A stretch of 19,748 bases of DNA from Daejeonella rubra (GCF_900103545.1 NZ_FNHH01000040.1:1-19748), one strand, 5' to 3'; shown: positions 6,210 through 13,685, counted from the first letter of the stretch. Notes: generated by a model not told the origin, from the sequence alone. Program-made: numbers and translations.

Positions 6210-6815
6210 TCATAACAACCTATCCTTTATCACCACAGTTCCTGCGATCCTGTCATGTAAACACTGTTGCCGTTTATCAAAAAAGCCCATCAGATAGCCA
6301 AATCCAAGAGTGCCTGTACTAAGTATTTTACTCAGGTTTCTAACTAAAGAGCGACTGAAGGTTATGGGATTACCCTTTTCGTCGCTAACCTTCAATCCCA
6401 TTAAAACCTTACCCCAGGTACCTTGCCGCACTGAAGATTCCATCACTATACTGTAGATAAACTTTGCTTCAGGAATGATGGCAAGGCCGGCCAGTGATAC
6501 AATAATGCGTAATTGCTTTTCATCGATAAAAAGCACTACTGCAGTAGCGATAACACAATATATTGCAAAAATGATAAAATAGTCGATGATCACTGCCAGC
6601 AGTCTTACATCCAGAGTTGCAAAATACTGGGGAAGACTAACATGAGCTTTTAGCCCCAGAAATTCACACAATTCAGGAATCTCATGTGCTTCTTTGTAAT
6701 CATCCATATCCTCTGTTTTCACAAAGGTCCCGGCTTTGATCTTTAGTCCCTTTAATTCCTCTGGAGAATACGGACCACTAGGTTTTCCTTTGATAACTAC
6801 AATATATTGCTTCAT
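6210..6815 (-). CDS. GYF_2 plus RDD-domain membrane protein
   Basis: Residues 1-54 form a GYF_2 domain (YIVVIKGKPSGPYSPEELKGL..., then ELCEFLG), a small cytoplasmic fold found at the N-terminus of many membrane proteins. Residues 65-200 form an RDD domain: DVRLLAVIIDYF at 69-80 carries the conserved arginine R71 and aspartate D78, and the domain ends with the typical QCLHDRIAGTVVI at 184-196. Membrane segments are likely at about 72-97, 103-124 and 165-179. RDD proteins are inner-membrane proteins of poorly known function; some are linked to sodium/proton exchange. It is the last gene of the PspC/LiaF-like cluster, 90 bases after its neighbour, and converges on the BlaR1-like gene. Function in this organism is unknown. 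Confidence 0.85.
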   Translation of the reverse strand: MKQYIVVIKGKPSGPYSPEELKGLKIKAGTFVKTEDMDDYKEAHEIPELCEFLGLKAHVSLPQYFATLDVRLLAVIIDYFIIFAIYCVIATAVVLFIDEKQLRIIVSLAGLAIIPEAKFIYSIVMESSVRQGTWGKVLMGLKVSDEKGNPITFSRSLVRNLSKILSTGTLGFGYLMGFFDKRQQCLHDRIAGTVVIKDRLL

Positions 6816-6831
6816 TTTATTATACAGAAAA

Positions 6832-6905
6832 ACCCCGGATTAAATCCGGGGTAAATTTGATAGATTCCGAAGTCACCCCGGATTTACTCCGGGGTTACTC
6901 CGGGG
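6832..6905. repeat. REP-like palindrome cluster inside the membrane-protein operon
   Basis: The first palindrome has 10-bp arms, ACCCCGGATT (6832-6841) and AATCCGGGGT (6843-6852), with one base between. A second copy at 6875-6895 has 8-bp arms ACCCCGGA and TCCGGGGT around TTTAC. Its right half is duplicated in tandem: TTACTCCGGGG at 6884-6894 and again at 6895-6905. The duplicate ends exactly where the stop codon of the upstream LiaF-like gene begins (6906-6908). The cluster is GC-rich in AT-rich DNA. In mRNA it would form strong hairpins that could lower expression of the RDD gene or protect the upstream message. Confidence 0.75.
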
Positions 6906-7844
6906 TTAATACTTTCTAACTTCAAAAGAAGAGAGTCCGCCTTTCAGACTAATATTGATCTTATTTGCTGCTGTACTGTAATTACTGGTCTCGTAAGTTC
7001 CATCAGACTGTTTGATAAAGCCTATAAAATCTTTGGATGAAAGTCCGCTATCTACTACAATACGGCAACCTGATTCAGTTGGTACCTCGATCTCAACATT
7101 TGCTACTCCTGTTTCAACAGTTACATTTGTAAGAGCTTCTAATGTTCCGATCTTTGCTTCAAAAGAAGCTGCGCCACCCTCAAATTTCAGAGAGCTTACT
7201 TTATAAGGTCTCAGATCGAAAATAGCTTCACCAGCACCCATTTCAACCTTAATATCCCAAACCGGAGACAAATTCATGCGAATGTTAGTCTCATTACCTT
7301 CCATTTCATCAAAATTCCATTTTTGCTTACCGCTACGCATCCGGAAATTTAAAACTTCCACAGAATCGTTCATGCTTTTTGTCAGGGTATATCTGGCGAA
7401 TTGTCTTTTAACATCTGCTTCAAAAAGGCTCGAGGTAGTATCCTGAAGTTTAAAGCTTGTAGCTCCACCCTGAATCCTTAATTCTGCTTTCTTTGCACCA
7501 CCATAAGGCTCGATGAAATAACTTGGCACATTGCGGGATGAATCACCATCTCTGTCGTCATGCTCATAGTTAAAGTTCATCCATCCCCTGTTATTGTTTG
7601 GACGTGAACCCTGATACCCGATAAGTGCTAAGCTCACAAGTGTGATTCCTGCAATCATGGCTGGAACTGCTTTTTTATTTCCAAACCTGCTCAGGAGCAT
7701 GTTGGCACCGATCAGGATAAAGATCACTGGCCAGAAACGCCATACTGAACCCCAGTAAAAATCAATTACATTAAAGTTGTCAAGCAGGAAGATCGTTCCT
7801 ATAAAAATGAGGATCATTCCCCAAACAATTTTTTCGGTTTTCAT
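6906..7844 (-). CDS. LiaF-like membrane protein (DUF5668 plus toastrack-like beta domain)
   Basis: The 312-residue protein has a DUF5668/LiaI-LiaF-type membrane part at 1-77 with helices at about 7-25, 37-52 and 60-77 (WGMILIFIGTIFLLDNF, then WPVIFILIGANMLL). After an acidic linker the rest is a repeating beta domain whose strands recur as GGATSFKL, GAGEAIFDL, GGAASFEAK, TGVANVEIEV and a final GGLSSFEV. This layout fits the cell-wall-active-antibiotics-response family and the related toastrack beta-solenoids, which act with PspC-type proteins in envelope-stress sensing. Its start codon overlaps the stop of the PspC gene (ATGA at 7841-7844), showing translational coupling. The partner and signal are unknown. 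Confidence 0.85.
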   Translation of the reverse strand: MKTEKIVWGMILIFIGTIFLLDNFNVIDFYWGSVWRFWPVIFILIGANMLLSRFGNKKAVPAMIAGITLVSLALIGYQGSRPNNNRGWMNFNYEHDDRDGDSSRNVPSYFIEPYGGAKKAELRIQGGATSFKLQDTTSSLFEADVKRQFARYTLTKSMNDSVEVLNFRMRSGKQKWNFDEMEGNETNIRMNLSPVWDIKVEMGAGEAIFDLRPYKVSSLKFEGGAASFEAKIGTLEALTNVTVETGVANVEIEVPTESGCRIVVDSGLSSKDFIGFIKQSDGTYETSNYSTAANKINISLKGGLSSFEVRKY

Positions 7845-8452
7845 ATTTGCTTATTTGTAGAATCGTCAGTACTTGGGTTAGTTTCTTCAGTGCTTACATT
7901 TTCGGAAGCATCCGTCTTAATAGTATCAGGCTTAGCAGCATCAGGCTTAACTTCCGGCTCACTAAATGTTGTAGTTTGAGTCAGATCATCTTTCCAATTA
8001 TTATCCTTATTTACAGCTCCTGAAAGGGTATATATTCCCATTCCAATTAATATCAAAGGCCATAGATTGTGAAACTCTACCCAATCAGGTATCAAATTAA
8101 ACTCATTTAAAAGGAAGAATGTTCCAAAGAAAATAAAAATAGCCCCTGCTATTAACCTTCCGCTACCATTATCCTTTTTCTTAGGTGCTGCATAGGGAAA
8201 TGGATTGACAGGATTGCCCGGGTCATTTACTTTATAATCTGCGGTAAACTGACCGTAATCAGGCACATAAGGCTTTCTTGGGACAGCGATCCAAAGTACA
8301 ATGTATGCCAGCAGACCTGAAGCACCTGCCATAACAGCTACCACAAAAGCGATCCTAACCCAGGTTACATCCACATCAAAGTAATCTGCCAGTCCGGAGC
8401 AAACACCAGCAATCATTTTATCCTGTTGGTTGCGTTGAAGTTTCTTTTCCAT
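7841..8452 (-). CDS. PspC-domain membrane protein with LiaI-type tail
   Basis: Residues 1-60 are a PspC domain: KLQRNQQDKMIAGVCSGLADYF followed by VTWVRIAFVVAVMAG and GLLAYIVLWIAVP. After a proline-rich linker, two further membrane helices at about 97-113 and 127-143 match the DUF5668/LiaI module (FIFFGTFFLLNEFNLIPDW, WPLILIGMGIY). The last 55 residues are an acidic, threonine-rich cytoplasmic or periplasmic tail of low complexity. PspC proteins sense membrane stress. It is the first gene of the operon, with a good promoter at 8527-8557 and a leader of about 70 nt, and is translationally coupled to the LiaF-like gene. Confidence 0.88.
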   Translation of the reverse strand: MEKKLQRNQQDKMIAGVCSGLADYFDVDVTWVRIAFVVAVMAGASGLLAYIVLWIAVPRKPYVPDYGQFTADYKVNDPGNPVNPFPYAAPKKKDNGSGRLIAGAIFIFFGTFFLLNEFNLIPDWVEFHNLWPLILIGMGIYTLSGAVNKDNNWKDDLTQTTTFSEPEVKPDAAKPDTIKTDASENVSTEETNPSTDDSTNKQI

Positions 8453-8526
8453 TTTCTTAGAGTTTAAATATTCAGCTAGTTTTAGTTTTAATGATCAATT
8501 TTTCTTTTTTGTTTGAATTGATAGAT

Positions 8527-8557
8527 CAAAACTAAGCCATAAGCCTAATGCTGGAAA
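8527..8557 (-). promoter_or_regulatory. Bacteroidota-type promoter of the PspC operon
   Basis: On the minus strand TTTC (8557-8554) is followed by exactly 19 bases and then TAGTTTTG (8534-8527). The -7 element TAnnTTTG matches fully and the -33 element TTTG at three of four bases, with the standard spacing. Transcription would start near 8520. Confidence 0.6.
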
Positions 8558-8624
8558 CACCAATTAGGTAGGTTATCCAAAGTTCTCGGTAAAGTCCCGT
8601 AAAATGTCGGTGAAAAATCCATTT

Positions 8625-9326
8625 TTAAATTTCACCTTTCAAAGGCCTGATAATAAGCTCGTCAATATTTGCTCCTGCACTCATTTGCAGGCAATTTATG
8701 ATGCTTGCTGCAACATCATCAGAAGAAACAAACCTTTCGGAAGGCAAGGTAGTTCCCGACCATGAATCTGTAAGGGTTGCTCCCGGCAAAATAGCAGTTA
8801 CCTTTATCCCAAAAGGCATTAATGTTTCTCTTAATACTTTAGTAAGACTTAGCAGTGCAGCTTTACTTATACTGTATGAGCCTGCACTGATCACAGGATT
8901 AATACTTGCAATAGAGCAAATATTAATAATATGACCTGAAGACTTTAATTTCATGTTCTCTGCAATAAATTTACTTAAATAATGCGGTGCGTAAACGTTG
9001 ACTTTCATCTGCCTTTCCAGGGATGACTCTTCCTCCTGCAATAACTCAGATGGAATATATAAACCCGCATTATTTACCAAAACATCTGCAGATCCCAGAC
9101 ATTTTATTGAAAAGTCTGCAAATTCTTTCACCTCAGACATGTGTTCCATATCGGCCTTCATCCCATAAAAACTGAGTTTGGGATAGGTTTTTCTTAGTTC
9201 ATCGATGAGTGCATCAAGTTCTTTTTCATTTCTTGCACACAAAACGACATTATAATTGTTAGCAGCAAGATGCTTGACAACAGCCCTTCCTATTCCTTTA
9301 GTTGCACCTGTTACAATAGCATTCAT
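8625..9326 (-). CDS. Short-chain dehydrogenase/reductase (SDR)
   Basis: The 233-residue protein is a classical SDR with a Rossmann fold. The cofactor motif TGATKGIG is at 6-13, the NNAG motif at 85-88, the catalytic serine in the ICSIAS stretch (S138 or S141), and the YxxxK pair is Y151 and K155. The arginine in CARNEKEL after beta-2 (R32) suggests NADPH preference. There is no signal peptide or membrane segment, so it is cytoplasmic. It resembles 3-oxoacyl-ACP reductase-like or sepiapterin-type SDRs; the substrate cannot be told from sequence. It is transcribed alone, divergent from the MlaE gene, with 172 bases before the PspC gene downstream. Confidence 0.88.
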   Translation of the reverse strand: MNAIVTGATKGIGRAVVKHLAANNYNVVLCARNEKELDALIDELRKTYPKLSFYGMKADMEHMSEVKEFADFSIKCLGSADVLVNNAGLYIPSELLQEEESSLERQMKVNVYAPHYLSKFIAENMKLKSSGHIINICSIASINPVISAGSYSISKAALLSLTKVLRETLMPFGIKVTAILPGATLTDSWSGTTLPSERFVSSDDVAASIINCLQMSAGANIDELIIRPLKGEI

Positions 9327-9366
9327 AAGTTAAATTTAAGAAAATCAATCATCGTGGCCCATTTAA

Positions 9367-9397
9367 TTTAAGGCATAATGTCAATTGATTACCTTTG
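9367..9397 (+). promoter_or_regulatory. Promoter of the MlaE/MlaF operon
   Basis: TTTA (9367-9370), 19 bases, then TACCTTTG (9390-9397). The -7 element is a full TAnnTTTG match and the -33 element matches three of four bases. Transcription would start near 9404, giving a leader of about 70 nt. Confidence 0.6.
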
Positions 9398-9405
9398 CAA
9401 AATTA
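9398..9405 (-). promoter_or_regulatory. -7 element for the SDR gene, mirrored against the MlaE promoter
   Basis: CAAAATTA on the plus strand reads TAATTTTG on the minus strand, a full TAnnTTTG match, and it abuts the plus-strand -7 element with no base between. No good -33 element stands 19 bases away on the minus side, so this half is weaker. Confidence 0.4.
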
Positions 9406-9473
9406 TTAATCATCTGTAAGCGGATGATAATTTTATATTAATATTGTATAATCCGTAAAAAAACAATTATCAA

Positions 9474-10208
9474 ATGATATTTCACCCCTTAGGTAAATAT
9501 ATTTTATTGCTAAAAGCTGTGTTCCGCAGACCTGAAAAATGGAATATTTATCGAAGGGAGATCTTTCATGAAATGGTTTCCATAGGCGTTGGCTCCTTAG
9601 GGATAATCGCTATTATCTCTTTATTCCTGGGTGCAGTAACAACCGTCCAGACCGCTTTTCAGCTGGTAAGTGATTTCATTCCAAAATCTGTGATCGGATT
9701 GATCGTACGTGATTCGGCTATCCTGGAACTTAGTCCTACGATCTCTGCTATCGTACTTGCAGGTAAGGTAGGGTCAAGCGTCGCATCACAGATCGGCACT
9801 ATGCGGGTTACTGAGCAGATCGATGCACTTGAAATAATGGGAATAAACTCTCCCGGCTTTCTGATTCTGCCAAAGATAATTGCTGCAGTTACTACTATCC
9901 CCTTGCTGGTGATCATTTCAATCGGATTAACCATTACCGGAGGATATATAGCTGGTACCGCCTCAGGAGCAGTTACAGCTCAGGATTTCATTACAGGGAT
10001 CACTACAGATTTTATCCCCTTTACCTTTACGGTGTCGATGATTAAAGCCGTAATGTTTGCTTTTATCATTACTTCAGTTTCAGCCTATCAGGGCTTTTAC
10101 ACAGATGGAGGTGCTCTTGAAGTTGGCCGGTCAAGTACCAAGGCCGTAGTAATTAGTTGCATTGCCATACTTTTCACTGATTACGTTATCGCCCAGTTAT
10201 TGCTATGA
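9474..10208 (+). CDS. mlaE: MlaE-family lipid-transport ABC permease
   Basis: The 244-residue protein is a membrane permease of the MlaE/YrbE family. An N-terminal interfacial helix (RREIFHEMVSIGVGSLGIIAIISLFLGAVTTVQTAFQL) leads into the family core: DSAILELSPTISAIVLAGKVGSSVASQIGTMRVTEQIDALEIMG, of which the VGSS...GTMRVTEQIDAL portion is the signature. It has about five membrane segments and full length. It would sit in the inner membrane and move phospholipids to or from the outer membrane. Its stop overlaps the start of the ATPase gene (ATGA, 10205-10208). The substrate-binding MlaD (MCE) partner is not adjacent. Confidence 0.92.
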   Translation: MIFHPLGKYILLLKAVFRRPEKWNIYRREIFHEMVSIGVGSLGIIAIISLFLGAVTTVQTAFQLVSDFIPKSVIGLIVRDSAILELSPTISAIVLAGKVGSSVASQIGTMRVTEQIDALEIMGINSPGFLILPKIIAAVTTIPLLVIISIGLTITGGYIAGTASGAVTAQDFITGITTDFIPFTFTVSMIKAVMFAFIITSVSAYQGFYTDGGALEVGRSSTKAVVISCIAILFTDYVIAQLLL

Positions 10209-10954
10209 TAGAGATCAGAAACATACATAAAACATTCGGCGAAAATCATGTCCTGAAAGGCATTTCAGCAGAATTTAAAGAAGGAATGTGTAACCTGATC
10301 ATTGGTGGATCCGGATCAGGGAAAACAACTTTATTGAAATGCATGGTTGGCTTACATGAGCCGGAAGAAGGATCTGTTATTTACGATGGCAGAGATTTTA
10401 CCCGCATGAACTTCCAGTCCCGAATTGAAATTCGTACCGAAATCGGAATGCTTTTTCAGGGTTCTGCCTTGTTCGATTCTATGAATGTGGAGGATAATAT
10501 CATGTTTCCTATAAACATGTTCACCGATCAGAATCACAAAGAAAAGCTGGAACGTGCCAATTTCTGTCTGGAAAGAGTAAATCTGGCAGGCAAAAACAAA
10601 TTATTTCCTGCTGAGCTTTCCGGAGGAATGAAAAAAAGGGTTGGCATAGCCAGGGCAATAGCCATGAATCCAAAATATCTTTTTGTGGATGAACCCAATT
10701 CAGGTCTCGACCCTAAAACAGCCATCGTTATTGATGATCTTATTCAGGAATTAACGGAAGAATATAAAACAACAACTGTTGTTGTAACCCACGATATGAA
10801 TTCTGTTATGGGTATCGGTGAAAATATTATTTTTCTGCATGAAGGAAAAAAATGGTGGGAAGGATCGAATAAAGAAATTTCACAAACTGACAACGCAGAA
10901 CTAAATGAATTTGTTTTTGCCAGCAAATTCATGCAAGCATTACAAAAAAAATAA
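10205..10954 (+). CDS. mlaF: MlaF-family ABC transporter ATPase
   Basis: The 249-residue protein is a complete ABC ATPase: Walker A GGSGSGKTT at 34-42, Q-loop Q85, signature LSGGMKKR at 138-145, Walker B LFVDEP at 159-164 and switch histidine H196. The signature SGGMKKRVGIARAIA is the MlaF form. It is cytoplasmic and powers the MlaE permease it is coupled to by a 4-base overlap. The order permease then ATPase, with MlaD elsewhere, is frequent in Bacteroidota. The following 48 bases contain two overlapping inverted repeats (CCGGAT/ATCCGG and TTGATC/GATCAA), mutually exclusive in RNA. Confidence 0.93.
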   Translation: MIEIRNIHKTFGENHVLKGISAEFKEGMCNLIIGGSGSGKTTLLKCMVGLHEPEEGSVIYDGRDFTRMNFQSRIEIRTEIGMLFQGSALFDSMNVEDNIMFPINMFTDQNHKEKLERANFCLERVNLAGKNKLFPAELSGGMKKRVGIARAIAMNPKYLFVDEPNSGLDPKTAIVIDDLIQELTEEYKTTTVVVTHDMNSVMGIGENIIFLHEGKKWWEGSNKEISQTDNAELNEFVFASKFMQALQKK

Positions 10955-11002
10955 TATTGACCGGATAAAAATATTGATCCGGACAGATCAAAAAAATAGT
11001 AC

Positions 11003-11884
11003 ATGATTCAACTGTTAACCCCTAAAAACTGGAAAGATTACGAGCTGATAGATTGTGGCGATTTTGAAAAACTGGAACGATTTGGGAATGTGATCCTGAT
11101 CCGTCCTGAACCACAGGCAGTTTGGGGAAAGGGCCTTCCTGAGAGCGACTGGACTAAATTGCACCATATCCGGTTTAAGGGCCGTTCAGCAACCTCAGGA
11201 GAGTGGATCAAGAAAGATCAGAAAACACCCGACAGGTGGCATATCAATTATAAAAACGGAGATATCACTTTAAAGTTCAGACTCGCCCTCACTTCATTCA
11301 AGCATTTGGGTATTTTTCCGGAGCAGGCTGTCAACTGGGACTATATTATCAAGTGTATAGGCAGTTTCAAAACCAAACAGCCAAAAGTATTGAACCTATT
11401 CGCATATACCGGTGGTGCCTCGTTGGCAGCCTGTGCGGCAGGAGCCGAAACTACCCATGTAGATTCTATCAAACAGGTAGTGAGCTGGGCAAATGAAAAC
11501 CAGACATTATCGGGATTAGAAAACATTCGATGGACAGTAGAGGATGCTCTTAAATTCGTTAAAAGAGAGGTTAAAAGAGGCCGCAAATACAATGGGATCA
11601 TACTCGATCCACCGGCTTACGGACATGGCCCAAATGGTGAAAAATGGAAACTTGAAGACAATATTAAGGAGATGATGGAGGATGTGGTAAAATTACTGGA
11701 TGAGGATGAACATTTTCTTATTTTGAACACATACTCTCTTGGCTTTTCTTCCGTTATAGTCGAAAATCTAATTCGTTCATCTTTCCCGGAAGTACAAAAC
11801 CTGGAAAGTGGCGAGCTCTACCTTCAGGCAAGTTCAGGATACAAATTACCCCTGGGTGTCTTTGGTAAATTCTGTAAGATCTAA
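11003..11884 (+). CDS. Class I SAM-dependent methyltransferase (RlmI/RlmK-like)
   Basis: The 293-residue protein has an N-terminal domain of about 110 residues, then a Rossmann methyltransferase: motif I VLNLFAYTGGASLAAC at 129-144, the SAM-ribose acidic residue D154 in HVDSIKQ, and motif IV DPPAYG at 202-207. This fits the PF10672 group of RNA methyltransferases related to RlmI and RlmK, which modify 23S rRNA. The DPPAY motif is typical of amino- or base-directed methylation, so an RNA target is likely but the exact base is unknown. It is cytoplasmic. It lies 48 bases after the MlaF gene in the same direction and may be read from the same transcript. Confidence 0.85.
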   Translation: MIQLLTPKNWKDYELIDCGDFEKLERFGNVILIRPEPQAVWGKGLPESDWTKLHHIRFKGRSATSGEWIKKDQKTPDRWHINYKNGDITLKFRLALTSFKHLGIFPEQAVNWDYIIKCIGSFKTKQPKVLNLFAYTGGASLAACAAGAETTHVDSIKQVVSWANENQTLSGLENIRWTVEDALKFVKREVKRGRKYNGIILDPPAYGHGPNGEKWKLEDNIKEMMEDVVKLLDEDEHFLILNTYSLGFSSVIVENLIRSSFPEVQNLESGELYLQASSGYKLPLGVFGKFCKI

Positions 11885-11890
11885 GAAAAA

Positions 11891-11898
11891 TATATTTG
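11891..11898 (+). promoter_or_regulatory. -7 promoter element before the lipoprotein gene
   Basis: TATATTTG is a full match to TAnnTTTG, 67 bases before the ATG at 11966. No good TTTG stands 19 bases upstream; the nearest, at 11861-11864, is 26 bases away and lies inside the preceding gene. Confidence 0.35.
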
Positions 11899-11938
11899 TC
11901 AATAATAGAATCATGTATTAATTTAATGCATTGAGAAT

Positions 11939-11965
11939 ACCAAAAACCGAAATCCAAAAACCATA
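11939..11965. repeat. Short heptamer repeat before the lipoprotein gene
   Basis: Units of 7 bases of the NCCAAAA type run directly into the start codon: ACCAAAA at 11939-11945, ACCGAAA at 11946-11952, TCCAAAA at 11953-11959 and ACCATAA at 11960-11966, the last overlapping the ATG. The period matches the larger heptamer region at 2186-2426. Confidence 0.6.
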
Positions 11966-13030
11966 ATGATAAAACCAAAATTATTTATAACGAGTGTAGC
12001 ATTTCTTGCTTTTGCAGGTTTCTTCACAAGCTGTTCGGAGTCAAACAGCAAAACAGGAGGAGATAAATCAGCCATCAAAGCTAATGGAGCTGTGGAAAAT
12101 ACAGATTCAGAGATTGAAGAAGATTCAGCTGCTGAACTTGTGCCCATAGATACTGCTCTTTATAATAAAAAGATCAAAGAATTAGCCAATGGTGATACAA
12201 CCGGAAAATGGCCGGTAAAAAAGCAACCATATCCTCTGGCAGGAGCCATTTTACCATACAAAAGAGTTGTTACCTATTATGGAAACCTCTATTCTAAAAA
12301 AATGGGAGCTCTGGGCGAATATGCACCAAAAGAAATGCTTCGTATGCTTTATGCTGAAGTCAGCAAATGGGAAAAAGTAGACCCTCAAACACCTGTACAA
12401 CCCGCATTGCATTATATTGCTGTGGTAGCAGCAGGCGATCCCGGAAAAGATGGAAAATACAGGAACAGAATGCCTGATAAGCAGATCGACTCCGTATTAA
12501 CCATTGCCAGAATGAAAAAAGGCATGATCGTTTTTCTTGATATTCAGGTTGCCTTAAGCACAATCAGAGAGGAACTTCCACGCCTTGAAAAATATCTAAA
12601 AATGCCGAATGTGCATTTGGGAATAGACCCGGAATTTTCCATGAAAGGCGGAGTTTTACCAGGAAGAAAGATAGGTACTTATGATGCTTCAGAAATCAAT
12701 TATGTTTCTGACTATCTGGCCAATCTGGTTAAAACAAACAATTTGCCTCCGAAGATCTTTGTTGTACATCGCTTTACCGGAAAGATGGTAACAAACTACA
12801 AAAATATTAAATTAAGACCTGAAGTTCAGTTAGTTATGCATATGGATGGCTGGGGTGAACCTGAACTAAAAAGAGGAACACACCGTCACTTCATCTACTC
12901 AGAACCAGTACAATTTACAGGCTTCAAGATTTTTTATAAAAACGACTTAAAAAAGGCTCCAAACCGCTTAATGACCCCGGAGGACCTAATGAAACTTAAA
13001 CCTCGCCCAAGCTATATCCAATACCAATAA
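11966..13030 (+). CDS. Lipoprotein of unknown function, probable TIM-barrel family
   Basis: The 354-residue protein has a lipoprotein signal (FFTSC, lipid-bearing cysteine C23) and a low-complexity acidic spacer to about residue 60, so it is anchored in the envelope. From residue 100 on it reads as alternating strands and helices with conserved acidic or polar residues at strand ends: GNLYSKKMGALG at 106-117, HYIAVVAAGDPGKDG at 149-163, IVFLDIQ at 188-194 (D192), HLGIDPEF at 217-224 (D221, E223), PPKIFVVHRF at 261-270 (H268) and LVMHMDGWG at 289-297 (D294). This looks like a barrel with an active site at its top. Similar blocks occur in exported actinobacterial proteins of unknown function. 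Enzyme activity is inferred; no catalytic family can be named. Confidence 0.75.
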   Translation: MIKPKLFITSVAFLAFAGFFTSCSESNSKTGGDKSAIKANGAVENTDSEIEEDSAAELVPIDTALYNKKIKELANGDTTGKWPVKKQPYPLAGAILPYKRVVTYYGNLYSKKMGALGEYAPKEMLRMLYAEVSKWEKVDPQTPVQPALHYIAVVAAGDPGKDGKYRNRMPDKQIDSVLTIARMKKGMIVFLDIQVALSTIREELPRLEKYLKMPNVHLGIDPEFSMKGGVLPGRKIGTYDASEINYVSDYLANLVKTNNLPPKIFVVHRFTGKMVTNYKNIKLRPEVQLVMHMDGWGEPELKRGTHRHFIYSEPVQFTGFKIFYKNDLKKAPNRLMTPEDLMKLKPRPSYIQYQ

Positions 13031-13046
13031 TAGTATAACAAAATCT

Positions 13047-13083
13047 AAAAAAGAGGATGCACAGCTGTGACATCCTCTTTTTT
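13047..13083. terminator. Strong rho-independent terminator after the lipoprotein gene
   Basis: A 13-bp stem pairs 13047-13059 (AAAAAAGAGGATG) with 13071-13083 (CATCCTCTTTTTT). The loop holds a small self-complementary CACAGCTGTG. Six T follow the GC-rich part on the plus strand and six A precede it, so it could work in both directions. Confidence 0.9.
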
Positions 13084-13140
13084 CTTTACCATAAGCTTAT
13101 AATACTTTCAAAATAAATCTTGAAATTGCATTAAAAAAAA

Positions 13141-13668
13141 ATGGAGCAGGCAACATTTGGAGGAGGTTGTTTCTGGTGTACAGAAGCAGTTTTTCAGAAT
13201 TTAAAAGGTGTTTCTAAGGTAGTATCAGGCTATATGGGAGGCCATAAACTTAATCCTACCTATGAAGATATCTGCGAGGGCAATACCGGTCATGCAGAAA
13301 TAATCCGCATCGATTATGATCCTGCAGAAATTTCATTTGAGGATCTTTTATTGGTCTTTTTTAAAACCCATGATCCTACAACCCTAAACAGGCAGGGAAA
13401 TGATATGGGTAACCAATATCGCTCGGTAGTATTCTATGAAAATCAGGAACAGAAGAAAGCTGCAGAAAACATGATCGATAATTTGGAAAAGGCCATGGTT
13501 TTTGAACAACCTATCGTAACTGAAGTAAGCCCGGTTTCAAAATTCTATGAAGCCGAAGATTATCATCAGGATTACTTTAATAATAACGCTAATAAAGCCT
13601 ACTGTGTGCATGTCATTCAGCCAAAACTTGCAAAATTTACACGCGATTTTTGGGATAAGTTAAAATAA
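13141..13668 (+). CDS. msrA: Peptide methionine sulfoxide reductase MsrA
   Basis: The 175-residue protein has the MsrA hallmark GCFWC at 9-13, with C10 as the catalytic cysteine, followed by the YxGG...NPTYE...GNTGHAE block at 31-53, the family signature around HDPTTLNRQGNDMGNQYRS, and FYEAEDYHQDYF. Further cysteines C13, C45 and C154 could resolve the disulfide. It reduces methionine S-sulfoxide in damaged proteins using thioredoxin. There is no signal peptide, so it is cytoplasmic. The start follows a run of nine A, with no Shine-Dalgarno sequence. It is a single-gene unit framed by terminators at 13047-13083 and 13686-13720. Confidence 0.96.
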   Translation: MEQATFGGGCFWCTEAVFQNLKGVSKVVSGYMGGHKLNPTYEDICEGNTGHAEIIRIDYDPAEISFEDLLLVFFKTHDPTTLNRQGNDMGNQYRSVVFYENQEQKKAAENMIDNLEKAMVFEQPIVTEVSPVSKFYEAEDYHQDYFNNNANKAYCVHVIQPKLAKFTRDFWDKLK

Positions 13669-13685
13669 GACAGTAAGAATATACC

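Noticed and set aside
8698..8934. A 78-codon open frame on the plus strand opposite the SDR gene.
   Set aside because: It overlaps fully the conserved SDR C-terminal half and looks like a shadow.
10961..10991. A terminator or attenuator between mlaF and the methyltransferase.
   Set aside because: The two 6-bp hairpins are weak and mutually exclusive, and the A-rich tail is on the wrong strand for a plus-strand terminator. Only noted in the mlaF entry.
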